Below are positions 1 through 8,900 of a stretch of DNA of 49,523 nt, piece after piece. Both the position numbers and the translations under genes were made by a program. Within the stretch, counting starts at the first letter, position 1, and each line of letters starts with the position of its first letter. The notes under the pieces are model-generated. The model was not told the DNA's origin. It searched no databases and saw nothing but the letters and a program-made list of their open reading frames with translations. Origin of the DNA: Rhabdochlamydiaceae bacterium (GTDB lineage Bacteria; Chlamydiota; Chlamydiia; Chlamydiales; Rhabdochlamydiaceae); assembly GCA_019752555.1 (NCBI GenBank), contig JAIELY010000036.1, positions 1 through 49,523 on the forward strand, written 5' to 3'.

Positions 1-1319
1 TGATAGGCGAGATTGCCGCCTGTGGGGGAGCCGAGAAGAAGCGTAGAGCTTCCTCGGCTTTGTTGGAATTGATTTTGGTTAAAGTAGAGGTGGTATTCAT
101 AGCCGATTTTAAAGGCCATCGCCCAATCGCCCTCTTCGAAGAGCTTGGCCCATTTTACACCGAGGTCGAGATCGACAATGGATTTGCCGCTGCGAAACGA
201 TTTGTTTAAATCCCAGTCTTCCCCCCCTTCGGTCTTTCCGTGCTGGCTCACATCAAAATTCCCTAACAACAGGGAGTAGGCAAGATCGGTGTAGACGCTA
301 AATCCCCAGCCAATTTTCCAGTCGCTATCTAAAGCCGCGACAAATCCAAGGCCCCAGAATTGGCATTTTTGGAAGATGTGCTGCTTATCTTTGTCGACCG
401 AACGGTACGAGGTGTTGAATGTTTGATAGACCCATGTCGATCTGGCGCCGCCATTGGGGCGTAAGGTGAGGTATTTGCTGATCGCATATTCTCTACCAAG
501 AACAAAGTCGACTTGGTTGAGTTTAGCTCTCCATTTCGCATGCGCTTTTTCGAGAGGTTCTGCAAGAAGAAAATCTTCGTTGGGCTGCAGTGTGCCAAAG
601 ATTTTCCCTTTATCTTCTGTTTCTCCTCGTCCTGTATTATGAAATTGGGTGTATTGCAGCTCGAGGTCCCATCCATCATGAGGCAGGTTGTGACCGATAT
701 CTAAGCGGTATCCCCACTCTAATCTAGGTTCTGGTTGTTCGAGTTTTCTTGCAACATGGGAAGAGGACTCGGATTTCGCGCAATAGATCAGATTTTCCTC
801 TTGCCCTTTCCATAGCAGCACATCGGACCGAAACCAAACATTCCACCCCTTTTCTAACGTGGGACGGATCGGAGGATTGGTGGGGGGCGGCGGCGGAGCG
901 TTCTCTAGAGCCACTAAAGAATTGCTCTCTGTAAGAGCATGCGCAACGCAACAAGGACACAGAGGATCTGTCCGTTGCTTCTCGCTGTTGTAAGCAAGTG
1001 GATCTTGGCTTTTTTCTTCTTCGATAAATCCACTCTTATTAGAGGGAGAGGATCTGCCGGCTGGATTGGGGGTTCCAGGCGATGATCTGCCCTGTGGATT
1101 GGAGTTCGATGGAGTGGGATTAGAGGGAAGGGCGGGGTTTGCAGGCGCCTTAGGTGCTGCTGGCGTTGGCTCTTTTGTCGCAGGTTGTTTGGCAGGATAA
1201 GAGGATCTTCCAGGACCAGTTCTTCTTCCTGATTGAGCAGCTCCAACTTCTTCTTCTGCTGCGATTAAATGGACTTGAGTAAGCAGTAGGCAGAGGATGC
1301 CCAAAAGCCGTATTCTCAT
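1..1319 (-). CDS. MOMP-like / Lpg1974-type outer-membrane porin, 3' end cut by window
   Basis: An open frame of 439 codons runs from ATG at 1319 to the window edge without a stop, so the C-terminus lies outside. The start follows an AAAAGGGA ribosome-binding site, 12 bp after the stop of the upstream paralogue at 1332, so the two genes are probably one operon. Residues 1-21 form a signal peptide (hydrophobic LLGILCLLLTQVHLIAA). About residues 25-115 are a Pro/Ser/Asn-rich low-complexity linker, followed by a CPCC motif and an APPPPPTNPP stretch. From about residue 155 the protein aligns by eye with its neighbour: WNVWFRSDVLLWKGQEENLIY, GYRLDIGHNLPHDGWDLELQY, LGREYAISKYLTLRPNGG, then alternating aromatic beta-strand patterns. 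This is the pattern of the large MOMP-like / Legionella_OMP families of environmental chlamydiae, which are thought to form beta-barrel pores. Function is inferred from family and architecture only. Confidence 0.8.
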   Translation of the reverse strand, partial: MRIRLLGILCLLLTQVHLIAAEEEVGAAQSGRRTGPGRSSYPAKQPATKEPTPAAPKAPANPALPSNPTPSNSNPQGRSSPGTPNPAGRSSPSNKSGFIEEEKSQDPLAYNSEKQRTDPLCPCCVAHALTESNSLVALENAPPPPPTNPPIRPTLEKGWNVWFRSDVLLWKGQEENLIYCAKSESSSHVARKLEQPEPRLEWGYRLDIGHNLPHDGWDLELQYTQFHNTGRGETEDKGKIFGTLQPNEDFLLAEPLEKAHAKWRAKLNQVDFVLGREYAISKYLTLRPNGGARSTWVYQTFNTSYRSVDKDKQHIFQKCQFWGLGFVAALDSDWKIGWGFSVYTDLAYSLLLGNFDVSQHGKTEGGEDWDLNKSFRSGKSIVDLDLGVKWAKLFEEGDWAMAFKIGYEYHLYFNQNQFQQSRGSSTLLLGSPTGGNLAY

Positions 1320-1331
1320 CGTTATTCCCTT

Positions 1332-2606
1332 TTAAAAATCAATTTGCGCAGAGAGGCTGACGCCTTGGTAGGTCAAATCCCCTGTTACTGGGTTAAACAG
1401 TTCAAAGGCGCTATTGCCATTTGAGAGCAGAAATTGGTTTTGATCAAAATAGTGATGGTATTCATAGCCCGCTTTGAAGGTGAACCCCACTCGCTCATCC
1501 CAGAAGGTCCTGCACCATTTGATTCCTAATGCAATATCAAAAATGGCTCTTCCTGTGCGGAAACTATTGGAAACCTCCCAGAGGGTGGATCCAGCAGCTT
1601 TGGCTTTTTCGTCGATATCGAAAAACCCGAACAAAATCGAAAGATCGGCATTGCCAAAGAGGCTAAAGCCAGCGCCAAGGCGCCAATCAGAGTCGATCCC
1701 TCCGACAAATCCAAATCCAAAGAAGCGATTTTTGAGATCGACATCTTGATCAGAGCCTGCTGAAAAGTCGTAATCTATCCGGTATTTTTGGTTAATCCAT
1801 GCACTGCGCAGCCCTGCATTAGGGCGAATGGCAAGGTATTTTCCCACAAGGAATTCTCTACCTAAATTCAAATCGATTTGATTTAAAAGAGTGTGCCAGT
1901 GGGCGTGGAAATCTGTTCCTGTGTCATTGACATTAGCGGCATTGACAAACAGCTCGAAGAGAGCTTCATGAGATCCGCCGGCTTTGACTTTGCCTCGGGC
2001 TGTGTTGTTGATGCGCATCCAGTCGAGTTTGATGTCCCAGCCATCATAGGGAGTGTTGTAACCTGTTCCTAACCTAAAACCCCAGTCCCAGTTGAAATGG
2101 ACTGTCTTAAAGTCTCTTTCAATTCGGCTTGCGCTATTAAATCCTTTGTAGGCGTATGTGAGGTTTTCTTCCACAGCTTGAAAAACAAGCGCTTCTCCCT
2201 TGAACCAGAGGTTGATTCCGTTTTGGACAATGGGTCTTACCGGCGTGTTGTAAAAGACTGCAGGCTGTGCTTCTTCTGGCTGTTGCGACGTGAGAGCTGC
2301 TTGAGTCGTGCTGCTGTATTCTGCAATAAGAGAGGGAGGTGTCATTGCATTTTGGAAGAGCGGCTCTTCTATCGCATCACTGTTCTGGATTTGGGTTGCT
2401 AAAGAGGGGGCTTCAAGCTTAGGTTCTGTCAATTGATGCGCCTGGCTAGCTTGTTTTGTCTCTGACAAAGAAGGCGTCATTCGGTATTGAGACAGCTCAA
2501 CTTTGCGGACAGGCTGCGATGTCTTTTGTTCCAATTGTTGAATCTCTTCAGAAAAGCATTGTGATATTAAAATGAAAGAAATTGGAACGAGATAGTTTTT
2601 TTTCAT
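1332..2606 (-). CDS. MOMP-like / Lpg1974-type outer-membrane porin
   Basis: A 424-residue protein. I chose ATG at 2606 rather than the upstream in-frame start at 2654, because it has an AAAGG site 7 bp upstream and begins directly with a signal peptide (MKKNYLVPISFILISQCFS). Residues ~20-130 are a polar linker. The rest carries barrel-like motifs: LWFKGEALVFQAVEENLTY, DGWDIKLDWMRI, LLNQIDLNLGREFLVGKYL, RPNAGLRSAW and GYEYHHYFDQNQF. It ends in ...SLSAQIDF, and a C-terminal phenylalanine after a beta-strand is the usual recognition signal for the BAM machinery. It is paralogous to the next gene downstream (1-1319), which starts 12 bp after its stop. The family is expanded in environmental chlamydiae and is taken to form the porin layer in place of classical MOMP. 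Exact substrate unknown. Confidence 0.8.
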   Translation of the reverse strand: MKKNYLVPISFILISQCFSEEIQQLEQKTSQPVRKVELSQYRMTPSLSETKQASQAHQLTEPKLEAPSLATQIQNSDAIEEPLFQNAMTPPSLIAEYSSTTQAALTSQQPEEAQPAVFYNTPVRPIVQNGINLWFKGEALVFQAVEENLTYAYKGFNSASRIERDFKTVHFNWDWGFRLGTGYNTPYDGWDIKLDWMRINNTARGKVKAGGSHEALFELFVNAANVNDTGTDFHAHWHTLLNQIDLNLGREFLVGKYLAIRPNAGLRSAWINQKYRIDYDFSAGSDQDVDLKNRFFGFGFVGGIDSDWRLGAGFSLFGNADLSILFGFFDIDEKAKAAGSTLWEVSNSFRTGRAIFDIALGIKWCRTFWDERVGFTFKAGYEYHHYFDQNQFLLSNGNSAFELFNPVTGDLTYQGVSLSAQIDF

Positions 2607-2683
2607 GGACGGACCTTTTTTTAATGTGTCCTTGTTTAATTCGCAAACTATCAAAATTGTGAATTAAATCAAAAATAAAATAT

Positions 2684-2750
2684 TAATATTCTAAAAGGGA
2701 TAGAGCCAGAGCGAGGCGTGCAGGATTGCGGAGCACCATCGTGGTCGAGA
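2684..2750 (-). repeat. 67-bp direct repeat, outer copy of the ankyrin-gene 3' end
   Basis: This stretch is base-for-base identical to 3181-3247, which encodes the last 21 codons of the ankyrin-repeat gene. Read on the minus strand it gives the same tail (ARLALALSLLEY) but finishes in TAA instead of TAG. Identity stops abruptly at both edges. The copy sits just upstream of the MOMP-like operon and has no gene body attached, so it is a vestige of an original gene end or of a deleted tandem paralogue. Confidence 0.9.
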
Positions 2751-2799
2751 GATGCTTTCATAAAAATAAGTGGCAGTAAAAAGATCTATGTATGTAGTC

Positions 2800-2828
2800 T
2801 TGTTTTCGAAACTGAATTTTTATATTAA
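2800..2828 (+). promoter_or_regulatory. putative sigma-66/70 promoter for the small membrane ORF
   Basis: TTGTTT (2800-2805), 17 bp, TATTAA (2823-2828). It lies about 60 bp ahead of the ORF at 2890 and inside the segment bounded by the 67-bp repeats. It is a pattern match only. Confidence 0.3.
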
Positions 2829-2889
2829 GATTATTTCACGACCCAGAACATCCAGAAAATCCTGCGAGACATCCATATGAGTAATGATC

Positions 2890-3144
2890 ATGAAAAAGAA
2901 TAGAAACACTTTTAAGAACAGTTTGCTTTTTTTGCTAGGGGCTATGATTTATTCGTTTTTGTATTGGGCGACTGGAAAAAATCAGGCTCATGTCTTTGGA
3001 ATGCTTTTACTTGTCTTAGCCTGTAATATTCTCTATGTAATAAAACATCAAAAAGAGAGGGTTAAGACAGAAAGTGTCATCTGTATGTGTGCTGGAGTGA
3101 TTTTTGATTCCTTATCTTCCGGTTTCCCTTTTGGTTTTTTTTGA
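2890..3144 (+). CDS. small hydrophobic membrane protein, unknown
   Basis: An 84-residue ORF starting at ATG 2890 (another ATG two codons upstream is possible). It has a basic N-terminus (MKKNRNTFKN), two clear hydrophobic segments (SLLFLLGAMIYSFLYWA, then HVFGMLLLVLACNILYVI), a short charged loop (KHQKERVKTE) and a third hydrophobic stretch ending in FPFGFF. No family is recognised. The ribosome-binding site is poor. The ORF is alone between the two 67-bp copies of the ankyrin-gene end, so it would be cargo of whatever event made the duplication. It could be a real inner-membrane or inclusion-membrane-type protein, or a remnant. Confidence 0.4.
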   Translation: MKKNRNTFKNSLLFLLGAMIYSFLYWATGKNQAHVFGMLLLVLACNILYVIKHQKERVKTESVICMCAGVIFDSLSSGFPFGFF

Positions 3145-3179
3145 ATAATTCAAGTTAAAAACGATGTTTGAGTTTCAAA

Positions 3180-5804
3180 CTAATATTCTAAAAGGGATAG
3201 AGCCAGAGCGAGGCGTGCAGGATTGCGGAGCACCATCGTGGTCGAGAAAGCTGCGCTTGGATAGGCTCGATAATATTCAGGATCATTGTGCAATTGAAGA
3301 TAAAAAAGAGGTTCTGCTTGAGCAAAATCTAAACCGGGAATGCAACTTACAAGCCAGCCTTCAGGGTTGTGGATTGCTTGAATGATCTGTGCTAGCTTAT
3401 TTCCTTGGGAAAAAATAGCAGTTGACTTTGCAAGCTCAGGAAGGCTTTTTACTTTAAGCTGAAATTGAAAGAGTTGTTTGTAAGGCTCTGGCATCCGGTT
3501 AAATGCATCAAGCAGGGTCTTAGCTTTGAGTTCGAAAACGCTAGAGTGAATCTGTTCCAAATGCTCATCTTTGGTAAGGGATTGATATGTGTCATAAATC
3601 GCATTGTGAACGGCTGCAAATAAGAGATCGGAGGAAAAAGAGGTGGATTCGTAGAAGAATGGAAAAGAGAGGATAAGGTCCTGATCTCTCTTAGAAAGAA
3701 GATTAAACCGTTCCTGCAGCTCTTCTTCGGTCGTGGTTGCTGTGTCTTGGTCCAATAGAAAGAAATAGAGGCTAGCAAGGGTGTTTGGGGCTGGGGTCAT
3801 CGGGAGTTCATGTCGAAAATGTTGGAAATGGGTCATGACCTGTTTTATGATGTCAAGGTTGTCTTTTGTGAATTGAATGGGGGTGTCAAAGCTCAGCTGT
3901 TCTAATGTTCTGTAAAAACCTCCTTCATTCAATAAGGAACGTAAACTAAGCGCTTTTTTAATTTTAGAAAATTCTGGTTCGTTTTTTGAAATAAGCTGAA
4001 CATCTAAGGTCCTGAACAAGTATTGATCGTAAGGCTGTTTTGTTGCTTTTAGAATGCGCTCAAAAAAATCTGCCGTAGGCTGGCTGTTTTCTTGGGTGAT
4101 GACGGAGAGAATCTTGGGGATATATACAGCGGGCATTGGGTCTAACCGATCGACCGTGAAGCTCGCTGTTGTAAGAATTTCGAGATCAGGTGGAATGAGA
4201 GATGCACTGGATTCACTAAAATGTTCATCAAGATAATCTAAAATATTTTTCTTGAAAATCTCTTCAAATAACTGATCCGTAAATCCTTTCGCGATAGAGC
4301 TTGCTGTTGCCAATTTAACAGAATGGGAGAACTTAGCTCGTAAATAGGCGAGGACGACTCCTTGAAAACTTGTCAAACAACAGACGCCTGCAGTTTGCTG
4401 GGAGAGATTAAATAACCTTGTGGGATTAGCATCTACGGCCGTATCGAATTTGGCGTGAATGCTCTTTTGTATTTTAATTGAGTCTTCAGGATAAGATTTC
4501 CAATTCGATGCTTGTAAGTAATTTGAAATAAGTTCAATCGCTTCGCTCTTTGTTATTAGTAGCGAGATAATTCCGCTGTTGGTGATCCCTCTGTCAATTT
4601 GTTGAACGAGATATTTTTTGGATGTTGGGGTGGAATCGGCAGAGATAACAAGTCCCCAAGCATGAAGGTTCGGAGCTCCATTCTGCCATACTCCTGTAGT
4701 AAGTGTTGTTCCAAAACAGATTACAGGTTCATTTCTCTCAAGTCTTTGGGTTGCATCCAAGAGAGCTTGATCGATATTTCGATGTAAAGCTAAAACTTCG
4801 AACTTTAAATAATGTTTTAGTGCAGGGATTAACGAGCGGATCGCTTGCCCCAAATCTATACGCAATTCCAAACCCATCTCGATCAAGTGTCTGGCTTCGT
4901 CAGACAATTCGCTTACCATCGATGTGTAAAAGGGGCCCGTTGCTAGCTCTAATTCGCTTGCAGCTCTCTCGAGCAGTTCTCGGTGCTTTAAAACCTGTTG
5001 AACGAATAGACGAGGCCTTGCTCCTTCTGTAAAAAAAATGCGATCACTCAGCTTTGATCTATAGCAGATCTGAGAGTTTCTAGGACTGGACAAGTGTGTG
5101 AGTTTTTTCCGATTTTCAAATTCGGCTGCAAAGGCAATATCTTCTTTTGTGAATAACTCTCTTACCCATTTTTTTGAGTGATACCCAAGTTCTGTGATGG
5201 GTGTTTCATGATCATGAGTTCCTCCGATAAATCTCGGATTGGCTTTTTTTTCGATTAAGAGTTTAACAATCGAGTAGTTGCCTTGTTTGCAAGCAAGAAG
5301 AAGAAAAGACATTCCTGGATGCACAGGAGCGTTGACATCAGCGCCTGATTCGATTGCTTTTAGTGCGAGGGATTCATTGCCTGAAATAATGGCAAACCAC
5401 AGGAGTTGGTGTGGATTTAGCATTTTTTCGAAGTACGGCGCTGCACAGGTGTTGAGCAGTGTTTTATCTTGCACGTAGGCAAAGAGATATTCATAGCAGG
5501 CTTTAGGTTGTAAGCTGAGCAGTTTTTTCTCAAAAACGAGTGTAATTAAGCTCAGGGTAAGGGGAGCTCTCTCTTTCTCATCGATCATGCGCAACTCGGA
5601 CAACACTGTCCACCCGTAGTTTTCATAAGTAAAAGCAGTGGGATCGCCTTCTTCAATTTTATCAATTAATATATTTAGTTTATTTTTGACGAGTCTGGAG
5701 ATTTCCTCGTTAGAATAATCTTTATACTCCTCAGTTAACGAATGAAGAGGTGCAAGGAGTGGGATGGGAAACTTGGAACAGGTTGTTTGAGAGGAGGCCG
5801 CCAT
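3180..5804 (-). CDS. ankyrin-repeat protein, large, possible secreted effector
   Basis: An 874-residue protein without signal peptide or membrane segment. Residues ~135-220 contain about two to three ankyrin repeats: LLWFAIISGNESLALKAI with ESGADVNAPVHPG, then FLLLACKQGNYSIVKLLI with EKKANPRF. The rest is helical and has no family I recognise. A central part has PNLHAWGLVIS near residue 380 and QQTAGVCCLTSFQG near residue 473. The second resembles the Gly-x-Cys helix start of papain-like cysteine proteases, but with His before Cys the order would be permuted, so this is a hypothesis. Ankyrin proteins of intracellular bacteria are commonly host-directed effectors. The upstream region is very AT-rich and I see no good ribosome-binding site before ATG 5804. 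The last 67 bp are duplicated at 2684-2750. Confidence 0.8.
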   Translation of the reverse strand: MAASSQTTCSKFPIPLLAPLHSLTEEYKDYSNEEISRLVKNKLNILIDKIEEGDPTAFTYENYGWTVLSELRMIDEKERAPLTLSLITLVFEKKLLSLQPKACYEYLFAYVQDKTLLNTCAAPYFEKMLNPHQLLWFAIISGNESLALKAIESGADVNAPVHPGMSFLLLACKQGNYSIVKLLIEKKANPRFIGGTHDHETPITELGYHSKKWVRELFTKEDIAFAAEFENRKKLTHLSSPRNSQICYRSKLSDRIFFTEGARPRLFVQQVLKHRELLERAASELELATGPFYTSMVSELSDEARHLIEMGLELRIDLGQAIRSLIPALKHYLKFEVLALHRNIDQALLDATQRLERNEPVICFGTTLTTGVWQNGAPNLHAWGLVISADSTPTSKKYLVQQIDRGITNSGIISLLITKSEAIELISNYLQASNWKSYPEDSIKIQKSIHAKFDTAVDANPTRLFNLSQQTAGVCCLTSFQGVVLAYLRAKFSHSVKLATASSIAKGFTDQLFEEIFKKNILDYLDEHFSESSASLIPPDLEILTTASFTVDRLDPMPAVYIPKILSVITQENSQPTADFFERILKATKQPYDQYLFRTLDVQLISKNEPEFSKIKKALSLRSLLNEGGFYRTLEQLSFDTPIQFTKDNLDIIKQVMTHFQHFRHELPMTPAPNTLASLYFFLLDQDTATTTEEELQERFNLLSKRDQDLILSFPFFYESTSFSSDLLFAAVHNAIYDTYQSLTKDEHLEQIHSSVFELKAKTLLDAFNRMPEPYKQLFQFQLKVKSLPELAKSTAIFSQGNKLAQIIQAIHNPEGWLVSCIPGLDFAQAEPLFYLQLHNDPEYYRAYPSAAFSTTMVLRNPARLALALSLLEY
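3181..3247 (-). repeat. 67-bp direct repeat, inner copy (functional ankyrin-gene end)
   Basis: Identical to 2684-2750 and in the same orientation. It forms the functional last 21 codons plus the first two bases (read on plus) of the TAG stop at 3180-3182. The segment between the copies (2751-3180) is 430 bp and holds the small membrane-protein ORF. Confidence 0.9.
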
Positions 5805-5959
5805 AATTGAATCTTTTATTTTACTAGTTATTCTTAATTAACATGAATTTTATACTATTTTATGTTTTTATTCAATTAAATGTTAATTTTAATTATTTTT
5901 TAATTAAAATGAAACTATGCTTTAAATTTATATATATAAATTAATTGAATGAGATCGAG

Positions 5960-5993
5960 GTCCGGCTCTGATGCAGAGGGATAAGAGCCGGAC
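5960..5993 (-). terminator. strong hairpin after putA
   Basis: A 10-bp perfect stem (GTCCGGCTCT / AGAGCCGGAC) with a 14-nt loop, a few bases after the putA stop. Only a weakly U-rich tail follows on the minus strand, so it may terminate imperfectly or mainly stabilise the mRNA 3' end. The rest of the 5805-5959 gap is AT-rich with no ORF. Confidence 0.5.
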
Positions 5994-5999
5994 TTGAAT

Positions 6000-8900
6000 T
6001 TAGAGGATCGGCTTGCGCTCTTCGCTCTCGCGCAGACCGAGATTGCCATAGCGGTGATAGTCGATGCTGAAGGCAATTTCTCTTAAATAATGAAGCAGTT
6101 CAAACCTGCCATTGGCAAGCACTGGAGCATAGTTTAAAAAGGCGGCGCTTTCACTGGCTGCAGCTTTGAGTGCCATCGAAGGGGGGGAGAGAAGACGTAT
6201 GCGTCTAAAGACCCCTTGTTTTACGCGTTGGTTGAATTGATCTTCTGTTTCTTCGACGCATTTAAAGTAGTGGTGGAGGTGGCGTATTTGAGAGGCGATG
6301 CTGGCGTGCGTGTGCCCTTTTGTAAAGCTTACCTCGAAGTGGCTCTTGCAGCTCATGCCGGCAGCAAGAACGCGCAGGATATCGATGGGCGCATCGCTTT
6401 CTTGGATTCTGAAGCAAAGATGTTTGTGCGGGCGGTAGCGCAAGAGATTGTCTTGTCCAACGATCCGGCTTGGATCGTGGTCGTGTTCAAACTTTTTCGC
6501 CCAAAGCGCATAGTTGGCAACGCTGTCAAACCAGATGCCGAGCTCTTCTGGAGTGAGAACAATTTTTTTCAGAATCGATGTGAGGCTATTGACCTCATCA
6601 TTGATCGGGTGCTTATCTTGTGGAAGCGCTACTTGTGTCGGGATCATGAATTGAGCGAGGTAGTTAGGGCCCCCTGCTTTTGCGCCATTGCCAAATGAGC
6701 TAGCTTTTGTTCCTCCAAACGGCTGACGGCGTACAATCGCTCCTGTGATGGTCCGGTTGATGTAGCAGTTGCCTGCCTCAATTTTTTCCATCCAGATTTT
6801 TTGTTCCCTCTCATCCAAGCTTTGCAGCCCAGAGGTCAACCCATAGGGCGAGCCATTGGCAAGTTCAATGGCATGCTCAAGATTTTTAGCGCGCATGATG
6901 CTCAGCACAGGGCCAAAAAATTCGGTTGTGTGGCTGAAGCTGCCTTCTTGAACGCCCAATTTTACGCCAGGAGACCATAAGTTGGGGTTTTGCGGGTCTT
7001 GTTTGGGAGTTACAAGCCACTGTTCGCCGGGATCTAAACGTGTCAGGCCCACGAGCAGTTCTTTGCTAGGTGCGCGAATGAGCGGGGTGACTTTATTGGC
7101 CATCTCCCAGCAGGATCCCACTTTTAAACTTTCAACAGCATCTTTAAGCTGTTTGCGGAAATGCGCATCGTCGTAGACGGCAGCTTCCAAAATGGCTAAG
7201 CTGCACGCGCTGCATTTTTGTCCGTTGTGGCCAAACGCAGAGTGGACCATATCTTTAATGGCAAGATCTCGGTCTGCCATATCTGTGATGATCATCGCAT
7301 TTTTCCCACCTGTTTCTGCAGCTAAATCAAGACCTGGTCTAAGACGCATAAACAGACGTGCCGTGCTTGTTCCGCCGGTTAAGACGATCATATTGATCCG
7401 AGGATCGGCAATCAGCTTTGATCCCACAGGATCATCGGCGCAGTTGATGAATTGAAGCGCTTCTTTAGGTATGCCTGCATCCCAGAGAGTGTTGACAAGG
7501 ACCCAGCCGCTTAACACAGCTTCGGGTGCGGGCTTAAAGAGAACGCAGTTGCCGGCAACAAGGGCTGCGAGGATCCCTCCTGCGGGAATCGATACAGGAA
7601 AGTTCCACGGCGGTGTCACTAGCACCGTGCCTTTTGCCTTCCAAGTGATGTCCTTGCATGCGTCCATCTTTTTCATGCTGCGCAGGTAATATTCAGCAAA
7701 ATCGATCGCCTCAGAAACTTCAGGATCCCCTTCAAGAATGGTCTTTCCGCCATCGAGCATCATGACGCCGATGAGATCGCCTCGTTTTTCCCGCATTTTT
7801 TGCGCGCAAATGGAAAGCAGCTTACACCGCTCTTCGACACTTTTGCGGCTCCAGGTTGCCTCATATCCTTTCGCACATTCAATGGCGGCATCGACCTGTT
7901 TCCAGTCTGCAAGAGAGTAGCGATAACAGCGCACTGATGGCTCTGCGGGATCAAACCCTTCGCCCTCTGGCTCGTCTTGATGGATCTCTTTTGCTGCAAT
8001 GACAAGAGGGATGTTAGGTGTTTTCATCCCTTCCCATGTTTTGACAAACGTTTTTGCCCACTCTCGGTTATGCGGAAGGGCAAAATCGGTGTCAGCTTCA
8101 TTTTCAAAGGGAGCATTCATGTCGAGTGCATGCGGTTTTTGCAAACGGTTTTGCGTTCTGCGCGGCTGCATGTAGACGGTATTCATCTCACGGCATGCAT
8201 TGTTAAATAGGAGCACCTGTTCATCCCACTCCGAGGAGCCCGCTTGCAGTCCAAAGGTCGCTTTTAGAAAGTTCTGCGGTCCTGTGTTTTCATCAAGACG
8301 GCGGATCAAATAGGCGATCGCGCTTTGAAAATCTTCTTTAGTGGCGACAGGACAATAGAGGAGAATTTCTTTGGTAAGCCGCTGCACGACTCTGCGGATA
8401 TGGTCTGCCATCCCTTCGAGCATTTCAAAGGTGATCTCCTTTTCAACGCCATTTTCAGCGCGCATGAGCATTGCATAGGCGATGTCAAAAAGATTATGGC
8501 TGCCGATCCCTAAATGCACTGCTTTTGCATGCGGCGGCAGGCATCCATAAGTGACCATCCGTTTGTAGTTGGCATCCACATCTGATTTTTTAGTATAAGG
8601 AGCCTGACCCCAATCGCGTAGACTGGCCTCAAATTGTTCCATCGAGAGGTTTGCGCCTTTAACAATACGAATTTTGATCGCAGCGCCCCCTTTACTCATC
8701 CGCTGCATCGACCATTCTGTGAGCTCTTTTTGAATTGCATGCGCATCGGGCAGATAAGCTTGCAGAACGATCCCCGCAGAAAATCCAAGGAATTCAGGCT
8801 CTTCCAACACTTTTTTAAATAGGTCTTTTGTCAAAATGAGATCGCGGTATTCTTCCATATCCAAATTGACGAATTTTTGCACTTTTGATCCGTCGGCGCG

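Noticed and set aside
914-1246. A minus-strand open frame overlapping the first MOMP-like gene
   Set aside because: It is out of frame with the porin gene, which has the signal peptide, ribosome-binding site and paralogue similarity.
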